DNA of 64,000 bases from DDH964 sp963763205 (GCA_963763205.1 CAVXNQ010000004.1:103524-167523), one strand, 5' to 3'. Positions 35,269 through 45,637 are shown, numbered from the stretch's first letter. Program-made: numbers and translations. The notes: a model not told the origin generated them from the letters alone.

Positions 35269-38200
35269 ATGGCGATCCGCGTTGTCCTGAATCACGTTAC
35301 CCATTACCGCTTCGACCGTCCGGTCGCCCTCGCTCCCCATATCCTGCGGCTGCGGCCGGCGACGCACAGCCGCACGCCGATTCGCGGCTACTCGCTGCGC
35401 ATCCTCCCGGAAACCCATTTTCTCAACTGGCAGCAGGACCCTTTTGGCAATTACCTGGCGCGCCTGGTCTTTCCGGAGCGGTCCCGGGAATTGCGCATCG
35501 AGGTGGAGGTCATCGCCGACCTGACGGTGATCAACCCCTTCGACTTCTTTATCGAGGAGGCGGCGGAGAATTACCCCTTCGCCTATGATCCGCTGCTGGC
35601 CAGGGAACTGGCGCCCTATTTCGAAACGACCGAAAGCGGGCCGCTGCTCATGGGCTGGCTGGCGGGAGTCGATCGCCAGCAGCGGCGCACCGTCGACTTC
35701 CTGGTCGACCTCAACCGCCGCCTGCACGCGAGCGTCAATTACTCGGTGCGGATGGAGCCCGGCATCCAGAGCTGCGAGGAGACCCTCGGCAAGGCGATCG
35801 GCTCCTGCCGCGACTCGGGCTGGCTGCTGGTGCAGATCCTGCGCCACCTGGGACTGGCGGCGCGCTTCGTCTCCGGTTATCTGGTGCAGCTCACCGCCGA
35901 CGAGAAGTCTCTCGACGGTCCCTCCGGCCCGGAGGCCGACTTCACCGACCTGCACGCCTGGGCCGAGGTCTATGTCCCGGGGGCCGGCTGGATCGGTCTC
36001 GACCCGACCTCCGGGCTTTTCGCCGGCGAGGGGCATATCCCGCTGGCCTGCACCCCCGACCCGGCCAGCGCCGCGCCGGTGACCGGCGCCATCGACGATT
36101 GCGAGGTCCGCTTCGAATTTTCCAACACGGTGCAGCGCATCCACGAGGATCCGCGGGTCACCAAGCCTTACAGCGACGAGGCGTGGACGCTGATCGACGC
36201 CCTCGGTCGCCGGGTCGATGCCGACCTGTTGTCCGGCGACGTGCGCCTGACCATGGGCGGCGAGCCGACCTTCGTCTCCATCGACGACATGGAAGGTGCG
36301 GAATGGAACATCCGCGCCGACGGTCCCCACAAACGCAAACTCGCCTATGACCTGACGCTGCGCCTGCGCGAGGCCTTCGGCGCCGGCGGCGTACTCCATT
36401 TCGGCGAGGGGAAGTGGTACCCGGGCGAGCCGCTGCCGCGCTGGGCCTACGGCTGCTTCTGGCGCAAGGACGGCGTCCCGGTCTGGCGCAACCCCAGGCT
36501 CCTTGCCGACCTTTCCCGGGACGACGGCTGCGACGTCGAGGCGGCCGGACGTTTCGCCCGGCAGCTGGCCAAGCGCCTCGGCATCGACCCCGACTTCCTG
36601 GTCCCCGGCTTTGAAGACGTCTTCTACTACCTCTGGAAGGAAGGGACGGTTCCGGTCAACTGCGACCCCCTCCGGGCGAATCTCAAGGACCCCCTGGAGC
36701 GGCGCACCCTGGCAAAGCTTCTCGACCGGGGGCTGGGGGAGCCGGTCGGCTTCGCCCTGCCGTTGAAATGGCAGGCCGACCGGGGCGGCTGGCGGAGCGG
36801 CCGCTGGGAATTCCGCCGCGGGGCGATGTTCCTGATCCCGGGCAATTCCGCCATGGGCCTGCGCCTCCCCCTCGAATCGATCCCCTGGGTCGCTCCCGAG
36901 GAGCGCGAGCCCCTCACCGAGCAGAGCCTCTTCGCCGCCCTGCCGGCGCTGGGCGACGTTCATGGCGAGGTGGCCCGCCGCTACAGCCATTTCGACGCGG
37001 AAGCCGCGGCGCACCCGGAGCTGCGGGAACAGGCGCCCGCCGATACCGGCCGGAAGCCGGCGGAAATGCCCCACACCGCCCTCTGCGTCGAGGCCCGCGA
37101 GGGGCGGCTGTACCTCTTTTTGCCCCCGTTGGGGAGCTTGGAGCACTACCTCGACCTGATCGCCAGCATCGAGGCGACGGCCGCCGACCTCTGTCTGCCG
37201 GTGGTCATCGAGGGGTACGAGCCGCCGCGGGACTGGCGCCTGGAGCGGCTGCTGGTGACTCCCGACCCCGGCGTCATCGAGGTCAACATCCACCCGGCGG
37301 CGAGCTGGCCGGAGCTGGTCGACACCACCGTCACCCTCTACCATGAGGCGCGCCTGGCCCGCCTCGGCACCGAGAAGTTCATGCTCGACGGGCGCCATAC
37401 CGGGACCGGCGGCGGCAACCACATCACCATCGGCGGCGCCACCCCGGCCGACAGCCCGGTGCTGCGGCGTCCCGACCTGCTGCGCAGCCTGGTCAGCTAC
37501 TGGCAGCACCATCCGGGGCTCTCCTACCTCTTTTCCGGGATGTTCATCGGTCCCACCAGCCAGGCGCCGCGGGTCGACGAGGGACGGGACGAACTCCTCT
37601 ACGAGCTGGAGATCGCCTTCCAGCAGATGCCCGAAGGGGAGATGCCGGCCCCCTGGCTGGTCGACCGCCTGCTGCGCCACCTGCTGGTCGACATCACCGG
37701 CAACACCCACCGCGCCGAGTTCTGCATCGACAAGCTCTACTCCCCGGACAGCGCCGCCGGCCGCCTCGGCCTGGTGGAGCTGCGGGCCTTCGAGATGCCC
37801 CCCCATCCCCGCATGAGCCTGGTGCAGGCGCTGCTTTTGCGCACCCTGATCGCCTGGTTCTGGCGCGAGCCCTACCGCCACCCCCTGATCCGCTGGGGGA
37901 CCGAGCTGCACGACCGTTTCCTGCTGCCCCACTTCGTCCGCCAGGATCTCAAGGACGTGGCGGCGGACCTGCAACGGGCCGGCTACCCCTTCCAGCTGGA
38001 GTGGTTGGAGCCCTTCTTCGAGTTCCGTTTCCCCCACTACGGGACGGTGCAGGTCGATAACCTGGAGCTGGAGCTGCGCTTCGCCATCGAACCCTGGCAG
38101 GTCCTCGGCGAGGAAGTCAGCAACCTGGGGACCGCCCGTTTCGTCGACTCCTCCGTCGAGCGGCTGCAGCTGCGGGTGACGGGCCTCACCGACGGGCGCC

Positions 38201-38646
38201 ACGTGATCGCCTGCAACGGCCGGCGTCTGCCGCTGCGCAGCACCGGGCGCCAGGACGAGTTCGTCGCCGGGGTCCGCTACCGGGCCTGGCAGCCCCCGTC
38301 GGCGCTGCATCCGACCATCAAGCCCCACTCGCCGCTGGTCTTCGACGTCATCGACACCTGGAACGGCCGCGCCATCGGCGGCTGCTCCTACCACGTCGCC
38401 CACCCCGGCGGACGCAGCTACGACGTCTTCCCGGTCAACGCCTACGAGGCCGAATCGCGGCGCATCAGCCGTTTCTGGGACTACGGCCATACCCCGGGTC
38501 CGCTGCGGCCGGCGCCGGAACTGGCGACCCTCGGGACCTTCCTGCCGACCGGCAGTCTCCCCGGCCCGATGGCGCCGCCGCCGGAGGATGTCAACGAAGA
38601 GTTCCCCTATACCCTCGATTTGCGGCGGGGACGTTTGCCGGGATGA
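35269..38646 (+). CDS. Large transglutaminase-like protein with DUF2126 region
   Basis: The 1125-residue protein starts with the bacterial transglutaminase N-terminal domain (NHVTHYRFDRPVALAPHILR). A transglutaminase core follows with the Cys in GSCRDSGWLLVQILR (about 180), His in TDLHAWAEVYV (about 228) and Asp in GLDPTSGLFAG (about 245). The remaining 850 residues are the DUF2126 region, with GGEPTFVSIDDMEG, FGEGKWYPGEPLPRWA, IEVNIHPAASWPELV, GTGGGNHITIGG and MPPHPRMSLVQ. These H/E/N-rich motifs resemble amidoligase-type active sites. It leads a cluster of ATP-grasp, alpha-E and Anbu genes, consistent with peptide ligation/cleavage chemistry on an unknown product. Confidence 0.9.
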   Translation: MAIRVVLNHVTHYRFDRPVALAPHILRLRPATHSRTPIRGYSLRILPETHFLNWQQDPFGNYLARLVFPERSRELRIEVEVIADLTVINPFDFFIEEAAENYPFAYDPLLARELAPYFETTESGPLLMGWLAGVDRQQRRTVDFLVDLNRRLHASVNYSVRMEPGIQSCEETLGKAIGSCRDSGWLLVQILRHLGLAARFVSGYLVQLTADEKSLDGPSGPEADFTDLHAWAEVYVPGAGWIGLDPTSGLFAGEGHIPLACTPDPASAAPVTGAIDDCEVRFEFSNTVQRIHEDPRVTKPYSDEAWTLIDALGRRVDADLLSGDVRLTMGGEPTFVSIDDMEGAEWNIRADGPHKRKLAYDLTLRLREAFGAGGVLHFGEGKWYPGEPLPRWAYGCFWRKDGVPVWRNPRLLADLSRDDGCDVEAAGRFARQLAKRLGIDPDFLVPGFEDVFYYLWKEGTVPVNCDPLRANLKDPLERRTLAKLLDRGLGEPVGFALPLKWQADRGGWRSGRWEFRRGAMFLIPGNSAMGLRLPLESIPWVAPEEREPLTEQSLFAALPALGDVHGEVARRYSHFDAEAAAHPELREQAPADTGRKPAEMPHTALCVEAREGRLYLFLPPLGSLEHYLDLIASIEATAADLCLPVVIEGYEPPRDWRLERLLVTPDPGVIEVNIHPAASWPELVDTTVTLYHEARLARLGTEKFMLDGRHTGTGGGNHITIGGATPADSPVLRRPDLLRSLVSYWQHHPGLSYLFSGMFIGPTSQAPRVDEGRDELLYELEIAFQQMPEGEMPAPWLVDRLLRHLLVDITGNTHRAEFCIDKLYSPDSAAGRLGLVELRAFEMPPHPRMSLVQALLLRTLIAWFWREPYRHPLIRWGTELHDRFLLPHFVRQDLKDVAADLQRAGYPFQLEWLEPFFEFRFPHYGTVQVDNLELELRFAIEPWQVLGEEVSNLGTARFVDSSVERLQLRVTGLTDGRHVIACNGRRLPLRSTGRQDEFVAGVRYRAWQPPSALHPTIKPHSPLVFDVIDTWNGRAIGGCSYHVAHPGGRSYDVFPVNAYEAESRRISRFWDYGHTPGPLRPAPELATLGTFLPTGSLPGPMAPPPEDVNEEFPYTLDLRRGRLPG

Positions 38647-38655
38647 TGGGTCCGT

Positions 38656-41230
38656 ATGAAGACGTCTGACAGCCTCGCCGAGGGAATCGGCGGTCAACAC
38701 TTTGCCACCCGGCTCGGCAGCTACGGCGAGATCCGGGCCGCGGAAGCGCAGTTGGTCCCCCATTGGGAACAGCTGCTGACCGCCCTCGAGGCGTTGGGCG
38801 GCCAGGGGCTGGCGCGGCGCCGGCAGGAGGCCGAACGCCTGCTGCGGGAGAACGGCGTCACCTACAACGTCTACAACGACCCCGAGGGGACGCTGCGAGC
38901 CTGGCGGCTCGACCCGATCCCGCTGCTTATCGGCAGCGAGGAATGGGCGCATCTGGAGCGCGGCCTGAAGCAGCGGGCCGAACTGCTCGATTTGATCCTG
39001 GCCGACCTCTACGGCCCCCGGACCCTGATCCGGGAGGGGCTGCTCCCCTTCGAACTGGTCCATTGCCACGCCGGCTTCCAGCGCGCCTGCGTCGGCCTGC
39101 CGGCGGCCGGGGGCCGGCACCTGGTGCTCTACGCGGCCAACCTGGCGCGCGGCCCGGAAGGGCGCATGTGGGTCATCGACGACCGCAGCCAGGCCCCGTC
39201 CGGTTCGGGTTATGCCCTGGAAAACCGCACGGTGATGACGCGGATTCTGCCGGAGTTGTTCCGGGACGCCCGGATCCACCGGCTGGCCCAGTTCTTCCGC
39301 GGGCTGCGCGCGGCACTGGCGCAGCTGGCGCCGCACAACCGCGACGATCCCCGGGTCGTGGTCTTAACCCCCGGGCCGTTCAACGAGACCTACTTCGAGC
39401 AGGCCTATCTGGCCGCCTACCTCGGTTATCCGCTGGCGCAGGGGGACGACCTGACGGTGCGCGAGGGGCGGGTCTGGCTCAAGTCGCTGGAGGGCCTGCA
39501 GCAGGTCGACGTCATCCTGCGCCGGGTCGACGACTCCTTCTGTGATCCGCTGGAGCTGCGCTCCGATTCGCTGCTCGGCGTCCCCGGCCTGGTCGAGGCG
39601 GTGCGCCGCGGCCATGTCGCCCTGGCCAACCCCATCGGCATGCAGCCTGCTGGAAAATCCCGGGCTGCTGCCGTTTCTGCCCGGTCTCGCCCGGCAGCTG
39701 CTCGGGACGGAACTGGAACTCCCCTCGGCCGCCACCTGGTGGTGCGGCCAGGAGCGGGAACGCGACTTCGTCCTGGCCAACCTCGGAGAACTGGTGATCA
39801 AGCCGATCCAGCGGATTCCGGGCAAGTCGTCGGTCTACGGCGGCCACCTCGACCGGGCCGGCCTGGCCCTGTGGCGGGAGCGGATTCGCGCCCGGCCGCA
39901 CATGTACGTCGGCCAGGAGCGGGTCAGCTTTTCCACCGTGCCGGCGCTGGTGGGGGAGGAGATCGAGCCCCGTCACGCCATCCTGCGCACCTTTCTGGTG
40001 GCCGGCGCGGATGACTACCTGGTGATGCCCGGCGGCCTGACCCGCATCCCCCCGCACCGGGAGAGCTTTTCCGTCTCCGGGCAGGAGGGTGGGATCAGCA
40101 AGGACACCTGGGTGCTGGCCGCGGAGGGCGAGGCGCCCGTGCCGCCCGCCGGCGCGGCGGAGCGCCAGGCGCCCGTCCCGCCGCTCTTGGGGCCGCTGCC
40201 GAGCCGCAGTGCCGACAACCTCTTCTGGGTCGGCCGCTATGCCGAGCGGGCGGAGAGCACCGCCCGTCTGCTGCGCACCATCCTTGGCAAGCTGGACGAG
40301 CAGCAGGAGATCGACGACCCCGGCGACGCCATCTGCCTGGAGCACCTGCTGCACGCCGCGACCCACCTGACCGGCGCCTATCCCGGCTTCGTCGGCGAGG
40401 GGGCCGCGTCCCGGCTTTCCCAGCCCCTGCCCGAGCTGCGCTCCCTGCTCCTCAACGACCAGCGTGCCGGGTCGTTGCCCGCCACCCTGGGGGCCTTCGG
40501 CCGGTCCGCCTTTGCGGTGCGCGACCTCTGGTCCCCGGACGCCTGGCGGGTGGTGGAAGACATCCAGCAGCAGTGGCGCCTGGCCCAGGCGGCCCCGGCC
40601 GGGGAGGGCGCCCAGTCGCTGCAGGAGGCTCTCGACCACCTGATCCTCAAGCTGGTCGCCTTTTCCGGCCTCACCACCGAAAGCATGGCCCACGACCCCG
40701 CCTGGCTCCTGCTCGATACCGGCCGGCGGCTGGAGCGGGCGCTGCTCACCGTCGCCCTGCTGCGGGCCACGCTGGTCGCCTGCCACGAGGAGGCGGTGGC
40801 GGGCCAGATCCTCGAGGCGGTGCTGGGGACCACCGAGAGCCTGACCGTCTTCCGGCGCCGCTATCGCTCCCATCTGCAGCTGCAGGCGGTGCTGGAGCTG
40901 CTGCTGCTCGACGCGAAACACCCCCGGGCCCTGGCCTACCAGCTGCGCAAACTGCAGGGTCACATCGCCAATCTCCCCCGCAAGTCGGACCGGCCGGGGC
41001 TGCGCGCGGACGAGCGGCTGGTGCTCGAGGCCTTCACCCGGGTGCGCCTGGCCGATGCCGGCCAGCTGGTTCCGGCGGCGGCCACAGGGATCTACAGCGA
41101 CCTGGAGGTCCTGCTGGCCGGCGTTTCTTCCCTGCTGGGGAACCTCTCCGACGCCCTGACGCGAACCTATTTCAGCCACGCCCAGGGGCCGCATCTGCTG
41201 GCCGCCGACCGGCTGGAGGTGGAACTGTGA
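38656..41230 (+). CDS. Circularly permuted ATP-grasp protein fused to an alpha-E domain (frameshifted)
   Basis: The first about 490 residues match circularly permuted ATP-grasp proteins (DUF404/DUF407). Motifs: GVTYNVYNDPEGTLRAWRLD, IDDRSQAPSGSGYALENR, TPGPFNETYFEQAYLAAYLG, RSDSLLGVPGLVEAVR and, after the break, VIKPIQRIPGKSSVYGG. The C-terminal alpha-E domain opens with SRSADNLFWVGRYAERAEST. The frame breaks at about 39641, where deleting one base joins ALANPIG to SLLENPGLLPFLPG. The product of about 857 residues probably forms an amide bond using ATP. The stop overlaps the next GTG. Confidence 0.88.
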
Positions 41231-42102
41231 TCTATCGGGTGGTGCACCGCACCGAATACCAGTACGGCGAACCCGCGGCCCTCTGCTACAACGAGGCCCG
41301 GATCCAGCCCCGCGACTGGGCGCGGCAGCGCTGCCTGAAGAGCGTCGTCGAGGTCGAACCCCGGCCCGTCGACCGCCGCGAGCGCAGCGACTATTTCGGC
41401 AACCGGGTGACCTGGTTCGCCATCCAGCAGCCCCACGACAAGCTGGTGGTGACCGCCACCAGCGAGGTGGCGCGCGACGAGGAGCAGGATCTTCTCTTCG
41501 GGAGCGACACCTCCTGGGAGCAGGTCCGCGACCAGCTGCGCCAGGAGCGCTCGGCGGAGACTCCCGAGGTGCTGGAGTACCTGCACGATTCGCCGATCAT
41601 CGTCCCGGATGGTGAGATGGCCGACTACGCCGGCGATTCCTTTCCCCGCGGCCGCCCCCTGGTCGAGGCGGTGCAGGAGTTGACGGCGCGCATTCACCGC
41701 GATTTCAAGTACGCGCCGGGGATGACCACGGTGGCGACGCCGCTCTCCGAGGTGATCGCCTACCGGCGCGGGGTCTGCCAGGACTTCGCGCACTTCGCCA
41801 TCGGCTGCCTGCGCTCCCAGGGCCTCGCCGCCCGCTACGTCAGCGGCTATCTGGAGACCCTGCCGCCGCCGGGGCGGCCCAAGCTGGCCGGTGCCGACGC
41901 CTCCCACGCCTGGTTCGCCGTCTACCTGCCGGGAAGCGGCTGGCTCGACTTCGACCCGACCAACAACCTGCGGCCGACCGAGCGGCACATCACTATCGGC
42001 TGGGGGCGCGACTTCGCCGACGTCACCCCTCTCAAGGGGGTGGCCTTCGGCGGCGGCAAACAGAAGCTGAAGGTGTCGGTGGACGTGCAGCCGGTGGGAT
42101 AG
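41227..42102 (+). CDS. Transglutaminase-like cysteine protein
   Basis: The 291-residue product has the bacterial transglutaminase N-terminal domain (YRVVHRTEYQYGEPAALCYNE in two blocks) and a core with catalytic Cys in YRRGVCQDFAHFAIG (about 183), His in DASHAWFAVYL (about 225) and Asp in LDFDPTNNL (about 240). GTG 41227 overlaps the preceding stop. Members of this family act as peptidases or amide-forming enzymes on peptides and are regular partners of the ATP-grasp/alpha-E pair. Confidence 0.9.
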   Translation: MIYRVVHRTEYQYGEPAALCYNEARIQPRDWARQRCLKSVVEVEPRPVDRRERSDYFGNRVTWFAIQQPHDKLVVTATSEVARDEEQDLLFGSDTSWEQVRDQLRQERSAETPEVLEYLHDSPIIVPDGEMADYAGDSFPRGRPLVEAVQELTARIHRDFKYAPGMTTVATPLSEVIAYRRGVCQDFAHFAIGCLRSQGLAARYVSGYLETLPPPGRPKLAGADASHAWFAVYLPGSGWLDFDPTNNLRPTERHITIGWGRDFADVTPLKGVAFGGGKQKLKVSVDVQPVG

Positions 42103-42138
42103 GCGAGGGGCGAGTGGCGCGGGAGTTCGAGTGTCGGT

Positions 42139-42196
42139 GACCCGAGGACCTTGGACCTGGACCCGGGACCTTGAACCTTGACCTTGGACCCGGGAC
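42139..42196 (+). repeat. Low-complexity repeat between transglutaminase and ATP-grasp genes
   Basis: Short units such as CCTTGGACC, CCCGGGAC and CCTTGAACC are repeated imperfectly over about 58 bases. It interrupts an otherwise tightly overlapping gene cluster. Confidence 0.6.
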
Positions 42197-42213
42197 AAAA
42201 AGGGGTTTTTTGT

Positions 42214-43708
42214 ATGAACTTCGACAACTACGACACCGAGGGCTTTTTCGACGAGATGTTCGACGCCGCAGGCGTGCCGCGCCCCGGTGCCAACCTGGTG
42301 GTGGAGCGGATCAACGCCCTGCCGGGCGAGGAACTGGTGCGCCGCCAGCGGGCGGCGGAGCGGGCACTGCTGCACCTGGGGATCACCTTCAGCGTCTACG
42401 GTGACGACTCGGGGACCGAGCGGATCTTCCCCTTCGACATCGTGCCGCGCATCGTCCAGGCGGGTGAATGGGAGGTGCTGGAACGGGGGCTCAAGCAGCG
42501 GGTCCACGCCCTCAACCGCTTCATCCACGACGTCTACAACGAACAGAAAATCCTCAAGGACCGGGTGGTGCCGGCCGATCTGGTCTTTTCCGCCGAGGGC
42601 TTTCGCAAGCCCTGCCTGGGGCTCAAGCCCCCCCACGGCATCTGGTGCCACATCACCGGCACCGACCTGGTGCGGAACAGTGACGGCCGCTACTACGTGC
42701 TGGAGGACAACCTGCGCTGCCCCTCCGGGGTCTCCTACGTCCTGGAGAACCGGCTGGTGATGAAGCGCACCTTCCCCATGGTCTTTGACGCCTGCAGCGT
42801 GCAGCCGGTCACCGACTACCCGAGCCGGCTGCTCGACATGCTGCAGTATCTGGCGCCGCAGAAGGTGCGCGATCCGCTGGTGGCGGTCTGGACCCCGGGG
42901 GTCTACAACTCGGCCTACTTCGAGCACAGCTTTCTCGCTCAGCAGATGGGGGTGCAGCTGGTCGAGGGGCGCGACCTGGTGGTGCACAAGGGAAAGGTGA
43001 TGATGCGCACCACCAAGGGGCTGGAACGGGTCGACGTGATCTACCGGCGCATCGACGACGACTTCATCGACCCGCAGACCTTCCGCGCCGATTCCCTGCT
43101 CGGGGTGCCGGGGCTGATGGCGGCCTACCAGGACGGCGCGGTGGCGCTGGCCAATGCCCCCGGCACCGGGGTGGCCGACGACAAGGCGGTCTACGCCTAC
43201 GTGCCGGAGATCATCAAGTACTACCTCGGCGAGGAGCCGATCATCCACAACGTGCCGACCTACGCCTGCTGGCGGCCGGACGACCTCAAGTACGTCCTTG
43301 CGCACCTCCCCGAGCTGGTGGTCAAGGCGGTCAACGAATCGGGCGGTTACGGCATGCTGGTCGGCCCCCACTCGACCAAAGAACAGCAGGTCGAGTTTGC
43401 CGCAGCGCATTAAGGCCAAACCGCGCAACTACATCGCCCAGCCGACCCTGGCCCTCTCGCGGGTGCCGGTCCTGGTCGACGATCATTTCGAGGGGCGCCA
43501 CGTCGATCTGCGCCCCTACATCCTCTACGGCGAGGAGACCTACGTCCTTCCCGGCGGCCTGACCCGCGTCGCCCTGAAAAAGGGCTCGCTGGTGGTCAAT
43601 TCCTCCCAGGGGGGCGGCAGCAAGGACACCTGGGTGGTCGATACGACCTGCCCGCTGACCCTGCCCGATTCGCCTCAACCCCGGGGGAAGGAGGCCAAAC
43701 CATGCTGA
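42214..43708 (+). CDS. Circularly permuted ATP-grasp protein, stand-alone (frameshifted)
   Basis: This is a second, unfused ATP-grasp protein of about 497 residues. Motifs: GITFSVYGDDSGTERIFPFD, VLEDNLRCPSGVSYVLENR, TPGVYNSAYFEHSFLAQQMG, DDDFIDPQTFRADSLLGVPG and VVKAVNESGGYGMLVGP. Near the C-terminus, deleting one G at about 43402 joins QQVEFA to QRIKAKPRNYIAQPTLALS, followed by GGLTRVALKKGSLVVNSSQG. It is closer to the widespread DUF404/407 type than the fused protein upstream. The alpha-E gene begins before its stop, so the two are coupled. Confidence 0.9.
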
Positions 43709-44691
43709 GCCGGGTCGCCGAATCGATCTACTGGATGAACCGCTACATCGAACGGGCCGAAAACGTCGCCCGCTTCATCGACGCCAGCTACCACATGATC
43801 CTCGACCTCCCCCGCGGCGCCAGCGAGCAGTGGGAGCCGCTGGTCGCCACCACCGGCGACCACGAGCTCTTCGCCGAGCACTACCGGGAGATGAGTCGCG
43901 ACAACGTCCTGCAGTTCCTGACCTTCGACCGCAACAACCCCAATTCGATCCTTTCCTGCCTGCGCGCCGCCCGCGAGAACGCCCGCTCGGTGCGCGAGCA
44001 CATCAGCTCGGAGATGTGGCAGCAGGTCAACACCTTCTACCTGATGGTCAACGAGGCGGCGCCGCGCGGGCTCAATATCGATTTGCCGCACCAGTTTTTC
44101 GTCGACATCATGATGGCCAGCCACCTCTTCGTCGGCGTCACCGAGAGCACCATGAGTCACGGCGAAGGGTGGCACTTCGGGCGCCTGGGGCGGATGCTGG
44201 AGCGGGCCGACAAGACCTCGCGCATTCTCGACGTCAAGTACTACATCCTGCTGCCGTCGGTCGACTACGTCGGCACCCCCTTCGACAACATCCTCTGGGC
44301 GGCGCTGCTGCGCTCGGCCAGCGCCTTCGAGATGTACCGCAAGCGTCACGGCCGCATCGAGCGGGAGAAGATCGTCGATTACCTGATCCTCGACCGGCAG
44401 TTCCCGCGCGCCATCCACTACTGCCTGACCACCGCCGAGATCTCCCTGCGCAACATCACCGGCCAGCCGCGCGGCTCCTTTTCCAACCGCGCCGACAAGA
44501 CCCTGGGCAAGCTGCTGGCGGATCTGGATTACATCACCGTCGAGGAGATCCTGAACGTCGGCCTGCACGAGTTCCTCGACGATACCCAGACCCGCATCAA
44601 CCGCGTCGGCGACGCCGTCACCGAAACCTTCTTCGCGCTGCGGCCGCTGGAGGAACCGAACCGTCCCCCCCACCAGGAGCAACTGCAATGA
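43702..44691 (+). CDS. Alpha-E domain protein (DUF403)
   Basis: The 329-residue, all-helical protein begins RVAESIYWMNRYIERAENVA, the signature that names the alpha-E family, and contains ESTMSHGEGWHFGRLGRMLE, then RADKTSR. It is a stand-alone copy of the domain fused to ATP-grasp at 38656-41230. The family always travels with circularly permuted ATP-grasp proteins. Its biochemical role is unknown. The stop overlaps the Anbu start (ATGA). Confidence 0.92.
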   Translation: MLSRVAESIYWMNRYIERAENVARFIDASYHMILDLPRGASEQWEPLVATTGDHELFAEHYREMSRDNVLQFLTFDRNNPNSILSCLRAARENARSVREHISSEMWQQVNTFYLMVNEAAPRGLNIDLPHQFFVDIMMASHLFVGVTESTMSHGEGWHFGRLGRMLERADKTSRILDVKYYILLPSVDYVGTPFDNILWAALLRSASAFEMYRKRHGRIEREKIVDYLILDRQFPRAIHYCLTTAEISLRNITGQPRGSFSNRADKTLGKLLADLDYITVEEILNVGLHEFLDDTQTRINRVGDAVTETFFALRPLEEPNRPPHQEQLQ

Positions 44692-45467
44692 CCTTCTGTC
44701 TCGGCATGCGCGCCAAGGCCGGGCTGGTCGGCATCGCCGACACCCGCATCACCTCCGGCTACGAGGCGATCACCGCCAAAAAAGTCACCATTTTTCACGC
44801 CGAAAAATCCGCCATGTTCCTGATGACCTCGGGGCTGCGCTCGGTGCGCGACAAGGCGCTGACCTACTTCGAGGAGTTCATGGAGAGCCAGGAGGCGCCC
44901 TTCGACCGCCTCTACAAGGCGGTCAACGCCTTCGCCGAGATGGTCCGCCGGGTCGCCGACGAGGACCAGGCGGCGCTTTCCCGCAGCGGGCTGCACTTCG
45001 ACATCCACTGCCTGATCGGCGGCCAGATGGCCAGGGACGTCGAGCCCAGGCTCTACCTCCTCTATCCGCAGGGGAACTGGGTCGAGGTCGCCAAGGGGAC
45101 CCCCTACGCCATCGTCGGCGCCAGCGGCTACGGCAAGCCGATCCTCGATCGGACCTTCACCTACGAGGACCCCCTCAACTTCGCCCTCAAGGTCGGCATC
45201 CTCGCCTTCGACTCGACGCGCATCAGCGCCACCGACGTCGACTTCCCCGTCGACGTGATCATGTACGAGAAGGACTCCTTCCGGATCGTCGAGCACCGCT
45301 ACGGCCAGGAGGACTTGCAGCAGATCTCCAACTGGTGGATGGACCGGCTGCGCTCATCGATCTTCGAGCTCCCCTCCGAGTGGATCGACCGCATTCTCGC
45401 CAAGCTGGAGCCGCCCGGGAAAGCGGGGAGGGGAGGGGAGGGGGAGCAGGGGCCGGAGCAAGGTTAG
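44688..45467 (+). CDS. anbu: Anbu, proteasome-like NTN hydrolase
   Basis: The 259-residue product starts MTFCLGMRAKAGLVGIADTRITSG. Removal of Met exposes Thr as the N-terminal nucleophile, and the following strand and Asp resemble HslV/20S beta subunits. Anbu (ancestral beta subunit, also BPH) assembles into open helical or ring-like particles and is found with alpha-E, ATP-grasp and transglutaminase genes, exactly as here. It is the last gene of the cluster, followed by a terminator at 45597. Substrates are not known. Confidence 0.92.
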   Translation: MTFCLGMRAKAGLVGIADTRITSGYEAITAKKVTIFHAEKSAMFLMTSGLRSVRDKALTYFEEFMESQEAPFDRLYKAVNAFAEMVRRVADEDQAALSRSGLHFDIHCLIGGQMARDVEPRLYLLYPQGNWVEVAKGTPYAIVGASGYGKPILDRTFTYEDPLNFALKVGILAFDSTRISATDVDFPVDVIMYEKDSFRIVEHRYGQEDLQQISNWWMDRLRSSIFELPSEWIDRILAKLEPPGKAGRGGEGEQGPEQG

Positions 45468-45498
45468 CTTCCGGCCCGCCAGGCCGCTTGCCTAACTC

Positions 45499-45637
45499 CT
45501 TGACATTCCCGGTCAAAAGCGTTTGAATGCGCCAATGTCTTCTGGAATGGCAAGGGAGAGGGGCATGCCGGACCGCACCGACTACCGACGAAAATCAACC
45601 GCCCGAACCGGACATAGTGCCGGTCGGGCGGTTTTTG
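45499..45637 (+). ncRNA. Candidate short transcript downstream of anbu
   Basis: TTGACA (45499-45504), a 17-base spacer and TTGAAT precede a stretch of about 110 bases that ends at the terminator 45597-45637. It could be a small RNA or a very short message: an ATG at 45565 has GGGAGAGG upstream, but its frame runs through the terminator. It could also be only a fortuitous promoter in the operon tail. Confidence 0.3.
45597..45637 (+). terminator. Terminator at the end of the Anbu cluster
   Basis: AACCGCCCGAACCGG pairs with CCGGTCGGGCGGTT (one bulged A) around an 8-base loop, followed by TTTTTG. Confidence 0.88.

Noticed and set aside
35152..39336. A 1394-codon open frame on the minus strand opposite the DUF2126 and ATP-grasp genes
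   Set aside because: It is a GC-rich shadow: low-complexity Gly/Val/Asp/Gln composition, no motifs, no RBS, and it lies opposite strongly conserved proteins.
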